A stretch of 64,000 nt of DNA, taken from assembly GCA_947625475.1 (NCBI GenBank), contig CANQOL010000006.1, forward strand, positions 1 to 64,000, read 5' to 3'. The translations under genes and the position numbers were made by a program. The notes beneath the pieces were generated by a model, which was not told where the DNA came from, ran no database searches, and worked only from the letters and a program-made list of their open reading frames with translations. The DNA comes from an uncultured Acetatifactor sp. GTDB taxonomy: Bacteria; Bacillota; Clostridia; Lachnospirales; Lachnospiraceae. Below, in pieces: positions 51,063 through 59,827 of the stretch (position 1 is the stretch's first letter; each line of letters starts with the position of its first letter).

Positions 51063-52988
51063 TTACCGCGCCTTATACCTATCTGACACATTTGTCAAAA
51101 ATCGGTGCCTTTCCTTTATCACATTACAGAGAAGCGTAACAGCCGGTTTTAAAAACTCATTATTGTTCCTTGGCAACAAGCTAATATCTATTGCCTGCGT
51201 AATTTGATACATAGCTAGGATTGCGCGAATCTGACCGCATTTTCCATCTGGTTCTCGTCTTCCGGCAGAATCTCTGATATTGTTCATCAGCAGTTTCCTA
51301 TAATAATCTAAATTCAAAATCCCTATGATTCTACTCTGAATCTCACCGTCTCTTTTATTCTGTGCTGCTTGCATTACTTCTGCCAAAGCTTTCAAAATCT
51401 TCTCCGCATTTTCTTCTGCGATTTGGTCGGATGGTGTAGACCAGCGTTGTATATAGCCCTCCTGTTCCCAATATATGGTTTTTTGATCCAGCAGCCAGCC
51501 TTTCATCAAAAACAAGTCATCCGACAATAATGAGAAGGGGTAGAAGGTAAGATTATTTTCCTGAACAAATTTTCTTCTAATTAAAATCGTATACAGATTT
51601 TTTACTTCTGATAAATGTACCTTTCCTGGAGAATGGTATACTTCCGGTGACCCGCCACAGGATACGCACACATCTGCCTCCTCCCGTGCCGCCCTGCAGT
51701 ACCACTCTTCCAGAGCCGTATCTTTTGTCAGCCATCCCCCGTCCCGGGCAAACCACACATACTCCCCTGCCGCCAGATCACTCCCCGCCTGCAGGGTCTC
51801 CCCATAGGAATCCCTTCTCCGGTTATACAGACGGATCCGTCTGTCCCGGAACAGGCTCCGGTGCAGCACACGGTAGGTCTCATCCGGCGCTCCGCTGTTG
51901 ATCAGGAGAATCTCCGTCTCCCGCAGGCTCTGGCGCTCCAGCCCATCCAGCAGCTCCTGCACATACTCCCCGCTGTCCCAGATGGGGACCACCACCGAAA
52001 GCCTGGGGATTACCGGCTCCTTCCCAATAAAGCTCTCCACATAGGCAAACTGCTCCTGGATCCAGCTCTCCAGGCTGTACCGGAACCGGTAGTATCCGCT
52101 CCCCACCCAGCACTGTCTCACCGCCGGGGCCAGGCATATCTTCTCTTCCATGGTCAGATAGATGTAATCCCCGTACAGGAAGGGAATGCTCCACCGCAGG
52201 AACTCTCTCCTGGCCTCTTCTCCCTCCCCCTCCAGGATCCCGGCCATGTGCAGCACCAGACGGGCGTGGGCCTTCCCCTTCCCGGTGCCGGCGCGGTAGA
52301 CCTCCCTCTCCATGATGGACCCCTCCCGGCGCCAGCAGTAGTGGTACAGCCGGTCCGGGATCAGGCTGATCCTCCTGGCCTTCGTGTAGAGCTTCGCCTG
52401 GAAAGCTTTGTCCTCCCCCAGCAGGATGCTCTCATCCAGCCGCAGCTGCTCCCTCCCGATCAGCTCCCGGCTGGCCAGCACCCGCCACAGAAAGGGAGTG
52501 GTTCCTACATTCCCGAAGAGCAGTTCCGGCTCAAAGCTCTCATAATGCCTGCGCCCGGGGCTTAAGGACTCCCGCAGCCATTCCTCCGGCGCGGGTTCCT
52601 GGGGAAAAACCTGCGCCCCGCATATAACCACCTCCGCCTTGTCCCTGCGGGCCGTCTCCCAGAGCCTCCGGAACATGTCCGGCTCCGCGTAATCGTCTGA
52701 GTCCACAAAGCCGATATATTCCCCCCTGGCCGCCTCTATGGCCGCGTTCCGGGCGGAGGGCAGCCCTCCGTTTTCCTTATGGATTACCCGGATCCTCTCA
52801 TCCCTCTGCCGGTATCTCTCCAGGATCTCCCCGCTGCCGTCCGTGGACCCGTCGTCCACGCAGATGATCTCGATCTCCCGAAGGCTCTGGCACAGCAGGC
52901 TGTCCAGGCACCGGGGCAGCCAGGCTTCCACGTTATAGACCGGCACCGTCACAGATACCAAGGGCCCCTTTTGTTTATGCTCCTTCAC
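51063..52988 (-). CDS. Two-domain GT2 glycosyltransferase (chimeric composition)
   Basis: Starts at GTG 52988 with AGGAGG eight bases upstream, overlapping the preceding gene by 14 bp; 641 residues. The first GT-A domain (10-310) is complete: SVTVPVYNVEAWL, DDGSTDGS, DSDDY. The second (from about 330; LSVVVPIWDSGEYV) has lost both acid motifs (NSGAPD for DDGS; ARDG for DSDD), so it is probably not catalytic. Base composition switches from GC-rich to AT-rich near 51640 (about residue 450), suggesting the 3' third came from a different source. Confidence 0.88.
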   Translation of the reverse strand: MKEHKQKGPLVSVTVPVYNVEAWLPRCLDSLLCQSLREIEIICVDDGSTDGSGEILERYRQRDERIRVIHKENGGLPSARNAAIEAARGEYIGFVDSDDYAEPDMFRRLWETARRDKAEVVICGAQVFPQEPAPEEWLRESLSPGRRHYESFEPELLFGNVGTTPFLWRVLASRELIGREQLRLDESILLGEDKAFQAKLYTKARRISLIPDRLYHYCWRREGSIMEREVYRAGTGKGKAHARLVLHMAGILEGEGEEARREFLRWSIPFLYGDYIYLTMEEKICLAPAVRQCWVGSGYYRFRYSLESWIQEQFAYVESFIGKEPVIPRLSVVVPIWDSGEYVQELLDGLERQSLRETEILLINSGAPDETYRVLHRSLFRDRRIRLYNRRRDSYGETLQAGSDLAAGEYVWFARDGGWLTKDTALEEWYCRAAREEADVCVSCGGSPEVYHSPGKVHLSEVKNLYTILIRRKFVQENNLTFYPFSLLSDDLFLMKGWLLDQKTIYWEQEGYIQRWSTPSDQIAEENAEKILKALAEVMQAAQNKRDGEIQSRIIGILNLDYYRKLLMNNIRDSAGRREPDGKCGQIRAILAMYQITQAIDISLLPRNNNEFLKPAVTLLCNVIKERHRFLTNVSDRYKAR

Positions 52989-54738
52989 AAAACCTTCCTC
53001 CTGTCAGCTTCCGCAGGCCGTAGCGCAGTGTCTGTTTCAGCCCGTTGTGCCGGTAGTAGAACCGGAGCTTCCCCAGCAGGGAGTAGCTCCTCCAGTCCTC
53101 CTGGGGTATCTCCCGCGCCTCCTGCATGGCCCGGTCGATCTCCCTCTGGTCCCGGGCCAGCTTCTCTTCCAGCCTGTGCAGGTCGCAGGGCACAAAGGGA
53201 AAGATGCCCGGCACCCTGGCGGCCAGATCCCACCAGAAGACGCTGTATACCCCCTGGGGATCCTCCCAGGGCAGATCCCTTCCGTAAAACAGGATGGGCT
53301 TCCAGAGGGCTTCCTCCTGGCTGGCCCGGCGGGGCTTGTCTGTTCCAAACAGAATCCCTGTTTCCTCCGCCTCCCCGGCCCCTCTCCCTCTTTCGTCCGC
53401 CAGGGTCATATAGTACCAGGGCACATACCCTGTCTGCCCTTCAAAAAGCCGGTTGAAAAGCGCCTGCCCGCTCTCCCCCTCCCCTGTCCCCGCCTGCACT
53501 CTCACCTGATGCTCTCTCAGGCGGGCACAGTTGAGCACCAGGAAGGCCGGATCCAGCCTTTTGTCCGGCTCCATGGGATCGTACTTTCCCAGGGGCGCTC
53601 CCACCCCCCAGAAGTCATCCACGCTGCAGGTCCGGTAAAACTCTCCCAGGTCCCGCAGGGCCAGCGCGTTCTCTTCCAGATAGATACATTTCTTTGCCTG
53701 CGGCAGCAGCCATGCCGCCGCCAGCGGATAATACTCTCTCCCTAAATCTGTCTCCAGGACCTCCAGGCTGCAGTTCCCGTATTTTTCCGGGAAGTACGCA
53801 AAACGCCTGCGCACCTTCTCATCCGTCCCCTTCCCCGTCAGCAGACTGATCGCATAACGGGTCTGCGGCTTCTTGTTTTCCAGCAGGGAGGTCAGGGTCA
53901 CCGCCAGGGAAAACTGGTTCCCTTCCTCCAGGGGCAGCACCAGGGGCACCTCTGCCGGCTCCGTCACACAGGAGATGGGCAGCACCTTATAGGTAAGATC
54001 CCGGTTCTCCATCAGCCTGGCTATGTAGATTCCCGTCAGCCGCTCGGAGATAAACAGCCGCTTCTCCGACAGGTCCCTGCGCTTTTCAAATTCCTCCAGG
54101 ATCCCAAAGATCCACCGGCAGTAATCGAAGAACAGCTCCCGCCGGAAGATGAACATGTTGCAGAAGCAGCTCACGTCCCCCGCCAGGTATCTCCGGGCAC
54201 TCTCCCGGTACTCCGGATTCCTTTCATCCAGGATTTCCAGGGCCAGGTCCAGATCCTCCTTCCGGTGGTTCTCCGCGTAGTGCCGGTACACGTTCTTTAC
54301 CTTCCCCAGATGGGCCACAAAATCACAGCCCCCCACCAGCCTGCGCAGCGCCTCAGGCGAGTAGCCGGTCTCCTCCAGGTAGTGTTCACCCATATCCTCA
54401 AAGGGGATCTCCCCCGTCTCCCCCTCATGGAGGACAAAGTGGCGGCGGTAGTGCATCAGGCCGATATAATCCGGGTCCCCCAGCGCCTCATAATTCTTCC
54501 AGGCCCAGTACAGGGCGGTCATCTCGTTGTAGGAGGCGTTTTTCTCCGAGATATTCTCCCCCGTGTCGTCCCCGATCATGTTCTCCGTGAGCCACCGGTA
54601 TTCTTCGCTTTGAGGATCCATCCGTTTCTGCGCCAGGGCCCTTCCCACATGGATGGGGGTCAGGATCTCGTCCCGCAGCAGCCGGGCGGGTTTATGGTAG
54701 CAGACCAGCAGTTTGATCCCGGGCTTACTTTCCTTCAT
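52975..54738 (-). CDS. DUF4422 protein with a degenerate GT8 domain
   Basis: 587 residues. DUF4422 at residues 5-265, including NEMTALYWAWKN and GLMHYRRHF. A GT8-like second half follows, but the region that should carry DxD reads CIYLEENALALRDLGEFY, so the metal site is lost. It is a diverged, GC-rich relative of the AT-rich DUF4422-GT8 gene at 49016-51010. Probably only the DUF4422 part is active. It overlaps both neighbours by 14 bp, in tight translational coupling. Confidence 0.82.
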   Translation of the reverse strand: MKESKPGIKLLVCYHKPARLLRDEILTPIHVGRALAQKRMDPQSEEYRWLTENMIGDDTGENISEKNASYNEMTALYWAWKNYEALGDPDYIGLMHYRRHFVLHEGETGEIPFEDMGEHYLEETGYSPEALRRLVGGCDFVAHLGKVKNVYRHYAENHRKEDLDLALEILDERNPEYRESARRYLAGDVSCFCNMFIFRRELFFDYCRWIFGILEEFEKRRDLSEKRLFISERLTGIYIARLMENRDLTYKVLPISCVTEPAEVPLVLPLEEGNQFSLAVTLTSLLENKKPQTRYAISLLTGKGTDEKVRRRFAYFPEKYGNCSLEVLETDLGREYYPLAAAWLLPQAKKCIYLEENALALRDLGEFYRTCSVDDFWGVGAPLGKYDPMEPDKRLDPAFLVLNCARLREHQVRVQAGTGEGESGQALFNRLFEGQTGYVPWYYMTLADERGRGAGEAEETGILFGTDKPRRASQEEALWKPILFYGRDLPWEDPQGVYSVFWWDLAARVPGIFPFVPCDLHRLEEKLARDQREIDRAMQEAREIPQEDWRSYSLLGKLRFYYRHNGLKQTLRYGLRKLTGGRFCEGA

Positions 54739-57040
54739 GTTCTATCTTCCCCACCCTGCTCTCCAGATTTTTCAGCCTTCCCAACAGCAGATCATATGCG
54801 GAGGCGGCCTTCGCCTTCGGCGCCTCCAGCGCATGGATCAGCCATGCCTTGGAACGGACGATCTCCGAATCCAGCCTTCTCCACACCGTGTCGTAATCGA
54901 TATCCTCCAGATAAGCCTTCGTCTCGGACACGCGCATGGGATCCAAAAACAGGTTCCGCTCAAGGCCCGTTATCTTCATCAGGGTTTCAAACCGGGATAA
55001 CCCCCTGCGGATGTTGGCGACGCAGGCAAACTTCTTCCGGAACAGGAGCGAAAAACACAGCCCGTGGTAGGAATCCGTCAGCACCGCCTGGGCATGGGAG
55101 AGATAATAGAGCCAGTCTTCCATTTCGATCTCCTCCCGCAGGGCCTCCGGGTGTCCCATGATCTGCTTGTTTTTCTCCCGGTCTGTCTGGGCGTCCAGCA
55201 CCAGGATCAGCTTCCAGCCGCTTTCCCGGGCCGCCTCCTCCAGCATTTCCCTTTTTTCCCCGCTGGGAGAGAGGATGTAGGCGAAAAGATACGGCTCCCT
55301 CTCCCTGACACGGGATTCCCCGGCCAGCTTTTCGTATTCCCCTCTGTCGCACAGGAAAACCGGATCCAGTGTCCGCACCGCTTCCACGCCGAAGACATTC
55401 CGGCACACATCCACCCCGTCGTCCTCCCGCACAGATATATAATCCAGCCGCCCCATATGGAAGGCCGTCTCCTCCAATACATTCTGCGGCGCCCCGTAAG
55501 TGGGGTGGCCGAAGCTGGTGGCGTAGGCGATCTTCTTTTTGGAATCCTTTACAAAATCCAGAAAAAAGTAGCTTCCGTTCTCCTCTGTGCTCCAGTAGTT
55601 CCACAGCTGGTCGCTCCCCACCAGGAACATATCGCAGTAGCGGTTTAAATCCGGCAGTTCCTCATAGGTCCGTCTGACAGAGATTTCATAATACTTTTTC
55701 GCCAGCCTTCTGGCAAATGTATCCGGCAAAGGGGCAAAGGGCCTGGCTTTCTCCGGCCACTCCAGCATCAGCACGGAATATCCCAGGGACTCCAGGTACC
55801 GGTTCAGGGCGAAATTGGTGATCGCGCTCCCGTAATTCTCCCCGTACCACCATCCGATATACCCGATATCGAACCGTCTCCCGTATGCGTACTCCACCGC
55901 CTTGTCATAATCCTCATACTGGTCCAGCAGCCGGAAAAATCTGCCCCGGTTAGGGTGGGCGGCCGGGCCTGCCGTCAGGTTCCCGTTCTTTTCCTTTGCC
56001 TTCCCCAGGTCTGTCTTCTCCCACACAGCCCCAGAGGCAGCCCGCTTATACAGCTTCTCCCCCTGGGGGCTGTTAATCAGGACCAGGCTGGTCCCTTTCC
56101 CGTCGTCCTTTTCCGGTTCAATCCCCCAGAAATCCCCCAGTGTAAGGTCACCGATCCTGGGGATCTGCTGGAACCGGCACTGCCCGCAGCTTCTCCGGCA
56201 GTTCAGGCCGCTCAAAAATCCTTTATACCAGTCCGTCTCAGAACGCGCCTTGCTGAATACATATCCGTTGTCCAGGCGGAGGTAGAAAGAATGCGACCAT
56301 CCCCATTCGCTTTTTTTGCGGAAGCTCACTTCCTCCACTCCCGCGCCTGCGTTCCCGGTAGTTTCCAGGACCGTGTTGAGGAACCTTCTGTATGCCTTGG
56401 GCGACGGCACCCCGTGGCAGATGAGATCCACGGTATACAGGCCGGGGTATTCCTTTCCCAGAAAACCCTTCAGCCCCGCCACCTGGCAGGGCGTGCCGGT
56501 GAACAAAACCTCTCTCCCCTGCTCCAGGCAGGACTTCACCTGCCGGTATATCTGCCCCGGCGAAGCCTGCAGATATTTGGAGCCCCTGAGCCTGTCCAGC
56601 TCATCCTCCGTCTCCGCCAGAAGGAAGCAGGCGCCCCTGCCATCCTGGGTAAAGCCCACCCCGGCTGCCGCGCCGCCCCCGGACAGGATTTCTCTGGCCA
56701 GCACCGGAAAGATCCCTCCGGATGAAGACTGCATGCGGTCCTCCCCCTTCGCCCTTGCGGCGTACACGGCCCTGCATGTGTTTGGGTTTTCCCTTTCCGT
56801 GATCACGGGGCAGGCCCGGACGCACAGGCCGCAGCCGGTACATTTTTCCGGGTCTGCCGCAGGCACCTCGAATCCCTCCGGGTCCTCCCTCATGGAGATG
56901 GCCTCCTTCGGGCAGATGTTCCGGCAGGCACCGCAGCCTGTGCAGCTGCCCATGTCCGCCCCAAGCTTTTCCTGTTCCGTTATATTTGGCTGCTTCTCCC
57001 TGGACAAACCCAGGGGCCCCTTCCAGTTAATCAGTCCCAC
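54725..57040 (-). CDS. Ferredoxin-FrhB-pyruvyl transferase fusion
   Basis: 771 residues from GTG 57040 (a start nearer the first Fe-S motif is possible). Two [4Fe-4S] sites: C33/C36/C39/C43 and C67/C70/C73/C77. Then an F420 hydrogenase/dehydrogenase beta-subunit (FrhB) N- and C-terminal pair (GSKYLQASPGQIYRQV; GTPCQVAGLKGFL; RIGDLTLGDFWG). From about residue 390 a polysaccharide pyruvyl transferase domain (GYIGWWYGENYGSAITN; VGSDQLWN; TDSYHGLCFS). Such proteins sit in clostridial surface-glycan loci; redox modification of a sugar followed by or coupled to pyruvylation is inference. Confidence 0.85.
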   Translation of the reverse strand: MGLINWKGPLGLSREKQPNITEQEKLGADMGSCTGCGACRNICPKEAISMREDPEGFEVPAADPEKCTGCGLCVRACPVITERENPNTCRAVYAARAKGEDRMQSSSGGIFPVLAREILSGGGAAAGVGFTQDGRGACFLLAETEDELDRLRGSKYLQASPGQIYRQVKSCLEQGREVLFTGTPCQVAGLKGFLGKEYPGLYTVDLICHGVPSPKAYRRFLNTVLETTGNAGAGVEEVSFRKKSEWGWSHSFYLRLDNGYVFSKARSETDWYKGFLSGLNCRRSCGQCRFQQIPRIGDLTLGDFWGIEPEKDDGKGTSLVLINSPQGEKLYKRAASGAVWEKTDLGKAKEKNGNLTAGPAAHPNRGRFFRLLDQYEDYDKAVEYAYGRRFDIGYIGWWYGENYGSAITNFALNRYLESLGYSVLMLEWPEKARPFAPLPDTFARRLAKKYYEISVRRTYEELPDLNRYCDMFLVGSDQLWNYWSTEENGSYFFLDFVKDSKKKIAYATSFGHPTYGAPQNVLEETAFHMGRLDYISVREDDGVDVCRNVFGVEAVRTLDPVFLCDRGEYEKLAGESRVREREPYLFAYILSPSGEKREMLEEAARESGWKLILVLDAQTDREKNKQIMGHPEALREEIEMEDWLYYLSHAQAVLTDSYHGLCFSLLFRKKFACVANIRRGLSRFETLMKITGLERNLFLDPMRVSETKAYLEDIDYDTVWRRLDSEIVRSKAWLIHALEAPKAKAASAYDLLLGRLKNLESRVGKIEHEGK

Positions 57041-57158
57041 AGAGCGTTTCTCACTCCCGTCTCTTTTTATTTCGTCGGCTCGGCAGCGCCATCCGCGCCG
57101 CTCCGGCGGAGCGGTCTGGCTGCAGCGCTGTCAGCCCTTCAAATTTCCCAAGTGTTTC

Positions 57159-58673
57159 TCAGCCGGATTCCGGTTCCTGGCCTGTTGCCGGGCCCCGGCG
57201 TCTGACCCCCAGCTGCGCCAGCCGCCACAAAACCGCATTCCCCAGCCGGGTGGCATATCTCTTCCGGCTAAGGCGCCTGTGATGCCCCTCCGGGTTGATT
57301 CCCTCCAGTTCCTTCCAGCCCTTCAGGTAATCCCGCAGCCCAAGAATCCCCATGCGCTCTCCCAGGTAATCCCCCCTGCGGTGGCATTCTGAAATCTTCC
57401 CCTTCCAAAACCCCAAGATTTCCTCCCGCCCGAAAGGCTGGCTGTACAGCTCATTCACAAACAGGCTGTTGCGCACGTCGTAGTAGGTAATCACCGGATC
57501 CTGACGTTTCTCGTAGGTCTCATGCCACACCTGGATCCCGTTCAGGATCAGCGGCTTCCCTCCCTGCCGCAGGCCGTACTCCACGTCGTCGCAGTGCAGG
57601 AAAAAAGGTAAGGGACGGTTGGCTTTTATGTACTCTATGGGGTAGCAGCACATCCACCAGCCCCCGTACTGGGCTCCCCGGTTGTCGTTCATCCCGGGCA
57701 GGTTCTCCCGCAGACCCATATCCAGGTTCCAGCCGATGTGACGGATCTCTCCACCGTTCCAGATCTCCGCCGCCGTGTACTGCACCTGACGGCGGTCTGT
57801 GCGGAACATTCTCCCTGCCACCGCCTCTTTTCGGTACTCTTCCTTCAGGCAGGACAGCAGGGCGCATAACTTGGCGATGCTCTCCATTTGCAGCTCCGCA
57901 TCGTCGTCCATCAGCAGCACATGGGTGGCTGGGAACTCAGGAAGGTTTCTCACCGTCTCTTCCATCCCCCGGCCAAAGCCTCCCGAACCCCCGGTGTTGG
58001 GGTTGAGATAGAGCCTTACCCGGCCCCCGTACTGCTCCGGCCAGCCCTCTCCCAGTTCACGGCCGTTGTCCACTACCAGGATCCGGGAGGCATAACCTCT
58101 CTCCCTCTCCAGCTTTTCCAGCCCGGGACATAACCTGGCTAAGTTTCTCTCCAGCTGTGCCCTTCTGTGATAGGTGCAGATAACTAGGGACAGGCAGATC
58201 TCCCGTCTCCCTGCCGCCCTGGCCTGCCAGGAGCTCTCCAGGATCCGGCTGTCCTCCCATGCCTCCCACTGCCAGTAGAGCAAGCCTTTTGCCTTATCCT
58301 CTGGGAGAAATACCACCTTTTCTTCCGGCAAGGGCAGGCTCCAGACGGCTTCGGCCAGAAGCTCGTCGGAGGCCGATCTTTCCTCCGCAGCGCCCGCTTC
58401 CCCTGGGTTTCCCATCCGATAGATCCGAAGCCTCCCTCTTCCCTGGAGGCGGATCTGCAGGCAGATCCCGGAAATCTCCCCGTACCTTTCCCAGGCATCC
58501 GCATCCAGCAGGTTCATGTAAGTATCCGTGCTTACCCGGCTCCCCTCCGCAAGCTCTAAAATCCCATCCGGCGTCCGGGCCGTTTCCCCGCTCTCCCGAT
58601 AGTACAGTTCCCTCTCCGGACACACCTCATCCGGCAGGGCCGTCGTCTGCAGAATAATCCCGGGCGCTTCCAT
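57159..58673 (-). CDS. GlfT2-like GT2 glycosyltransferase
   Basis: Start at ATG 58673, sharing a base with the recombinase stop (TGATG); AGGAG eight bases upstream; 504 residues. An N-terminal beta-sandwich (1-150) precedes a GT2 domain with LVICTYHRRAQLERNL, the LLMDDDAEL metal motif, GGWWMCCYP and FLHCDDVEYGLRQ with a later WHE. This arrangement matches galactofuranosyltransferase GlfT2-type enzymes, pointing to furanose or a related sugar in the glycan. A galactose mutase gene is not in the window, so the donor is uncertain. Confidence 0.83.
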   Translation of the reverse strand: MEAPGIILQTTALPDEVCPERELYYRESGETARTPDGILELAEGSRVSTDTYMNLLDADAWERYGEISGICLQIRLQGRGRLRIYRMGNPGEAGAAEERSASDELLAEAVWSLPLPEEKVVFLPEDKAKGLLYWQWEAWEDSRILESSWQARAAGRREICLSLVICTYHRRAQLERNLARLCPGLEKLERERGYASRILVVDNGRELGEGWPEQYGGRVRLYLNPNTGGSGGFGRGMEETVRNLPEFPATHVLLMDDDAELQMESIAKLCALLSCLKEEYRKEAVAGRMFRTDRRQVQYTAAEIWNGGEIRHIGWNLDMGLRENLPGMNDNRGAQYGGWWMCCYPIEYIKANRPLPFFLHCDDVEYGLRQGGKPLILNGIQVWHETYEKRQDPVITYYDVRNSLFVNELYSQPFGREEILGFWKGKISECHRRGDYLGERMGILGLRDYLKGWKELEGINPEGHHRRLSRKRYATRLGNAVLWRLAQLGVRRRGPATGQEPESG

Positions 58674-59602
58674 CACAGCAGCTCCTTTTCCCGCATAGCC
58701 AGGATGATCCCAGTCCGTCCCTGGACGGGCAGGCCCTTACAGTACTCCATGGGCATGGACAGGGTGGAATTTCCAAGGAGCCGGGAGAGAGACATGGCGT
58801 CCATCCCCAGTCTGGCGCAGCTCTCCACAAAGGTATTTCGCAGTGAATTGAAATTGATATCCTCCGGCAGGCCCGCGCTCTTTATAATGGCCTTGAGACG
58901 GTTCTGCATGGTCCTGGGATCCGCCGGCTGCAGAGCTCCGGTCAGGAAAAATCTTTCGGGCGCTCTCTGAAAGCGGCCGATACATTGAGTCACTGTCTCG
59001 GTCACGGGAATCCGCCGGCGGGCGGCGCCCTCTTTGATCTCAGATAACGCAAGCCTGGTTCCGGTTCCCTCTGTGATCCTCTGGAGGGTTTGTTCCACCA
59101 GGATCTCTCCCCCCGTCAGGTCAATATGGGCCCACTGCAGTCCGCAGAGCTCTCCCAGCCGCATTCCAGTCATCATTGTCAGGTAGATCCCGGCCTTGGT
59201 CAGATCCGTATCCTGCAGCAGACAGCTGCAAAGCCTCTTTTGCATGGATTCCGTCAGAGTACCGCTCTTAAGCCGAAAATTCACACTCCGCTTGGGCAGG
59301 ATGATACTGTCCGCCGGGTTGGAAAGGCAGTATGCACGGGAGACATACCGGGTCACCATCCGAAGCACCACCAGGATATCCTCTCTATACTTCCGGCTAT
59401 AGCCCTTCTCCTGCAGACTCTGCGCAAACAGACGGACCTTTTCCGGGGTCACCTCACAGTATTTCAATCCGGCAAAATAGGGGATCACATGACGCTCCAG
59501 CTTGTGGCGGTAATTTGAGACCGACGTGATCTGCAGTTCCTTTGACACATTCCGGATCCATTCCTCCGCAAGCTCCTGAAAGCTGCTCTGTGAAACGTCC
59601 AT
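58673..59602 (-). CDS. Tyrosine recombinase with altered active site, first gene of the glycan operon
   Basis: Start at MDVSQSSFQELAEEW (AGGAAAGGGG upstream); 309 residues. N-terminal SAM-like core-binding domain and C-terminal catalytic domain. R148 (GMRLGELCGLQW), K190 and R255 are kept and Y287 (MEYC) is present, but the HxxR histidine is N252 (FNSLR) and the second histidine is N278 (LGNST). Thus two of six catalytic positions differ. Its stop overlaps the next glycosyltransferase start, so it is co-translated with the glycan genes. It may be a weakened recombinase, a direction-setting partner, or a DNA-binding regulator of the switch. Confidence 0.9.
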   Translation of the reverse strand: MDVSQSSFQELAEEWIRNVSKELQITSVSNYRHKLERHVIPYFAGLKYCEVTPEKVRLFAQSLQEKGYSRKYREDILVVLRMVTRYVSRAYCLSNPADSIILPKRSVNFRLKSGTLTESMQKRLCSCLLQDTDLTKAGIYLTMMTGMRLGELCGLQWAHIDLTGGEILVEQTLQRITEGTGTRLALSEIKEGAARRRIPVTETVTQCIGRFQRAPERFFLTGALQPADPRTMQNRLKAIIKSAGLPEDINFNSLRNTFVESCARLGMDAMSLSRLLGNSTLSMPMEYCKGLPVQGRTGIILAMREKELL

Positions 59603-59624
59603 AAAACGCCCCTTTCCTGTTACT

Positions 59625-59682
59625 GTGCCGGGCAAATGGATATATTATGTATCGTAGGGAGCTGATGTCATTCGGCCGGCAC
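59625..59682. repeat. Inverted repeat in the glycan operon leader
   Basis: GTGCCGGGCAAATG (59625-59638) and CATTCGGCCGGCAC (59669-59682) are inverted 14-mers with two mismatches, 30 bp apart. In the minus-strand transcript they would form a stem-loop just ahead of the recombinase ribosome-binding site. It could also be a protein-binding site. Confidence 0.7.
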
Positions 59683-59685
59683 TTT

Positions 59686-59709
59686 TTCGTTTAATCATGT
59701 TTTTGCGAA
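59686..59709 (+). repeat. Left inversion site of the glycan switch
   Basis: Left arm TTCGTTTAA, centre TCATGT, right arm TTTTGCGAA: two 9-bp inverted arms around 6 bp, the form of a tyrosine-recombinase core site. Extended similarity to the right site continues to 59719. Confidence 0.8.
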
Positions 59710-59730
59710 AGATTCTTCTGCAACGTGCTT

Positions 59731-59759
59731 AGTATAGCATGTTTGTCGAGAAATGACAA
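59731..59759 (-). promoter_or_regulatory. Glycan operon promoter inside the invertible segment
   Basis: Minus-strand TTGTCA (59754-59759), 17 bp ending in TGC (extended -10), TATACT (59731-59736). It reads leftward into the recombinase and glycan genes, with transcription predicted to start near 59724. The imperfect palindrome TTGTC-N7-GACAA (59743-59759) overlaps the -35 and could be an operator. Confidence 0.8.
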
Positions 59760-59827
59760 GGGTGAAATCATTTTTTACTGGTGGGAAGAATTGTAAATTT
59801 CCGAAAAAAATAAAAGGAGGAAAAGAA

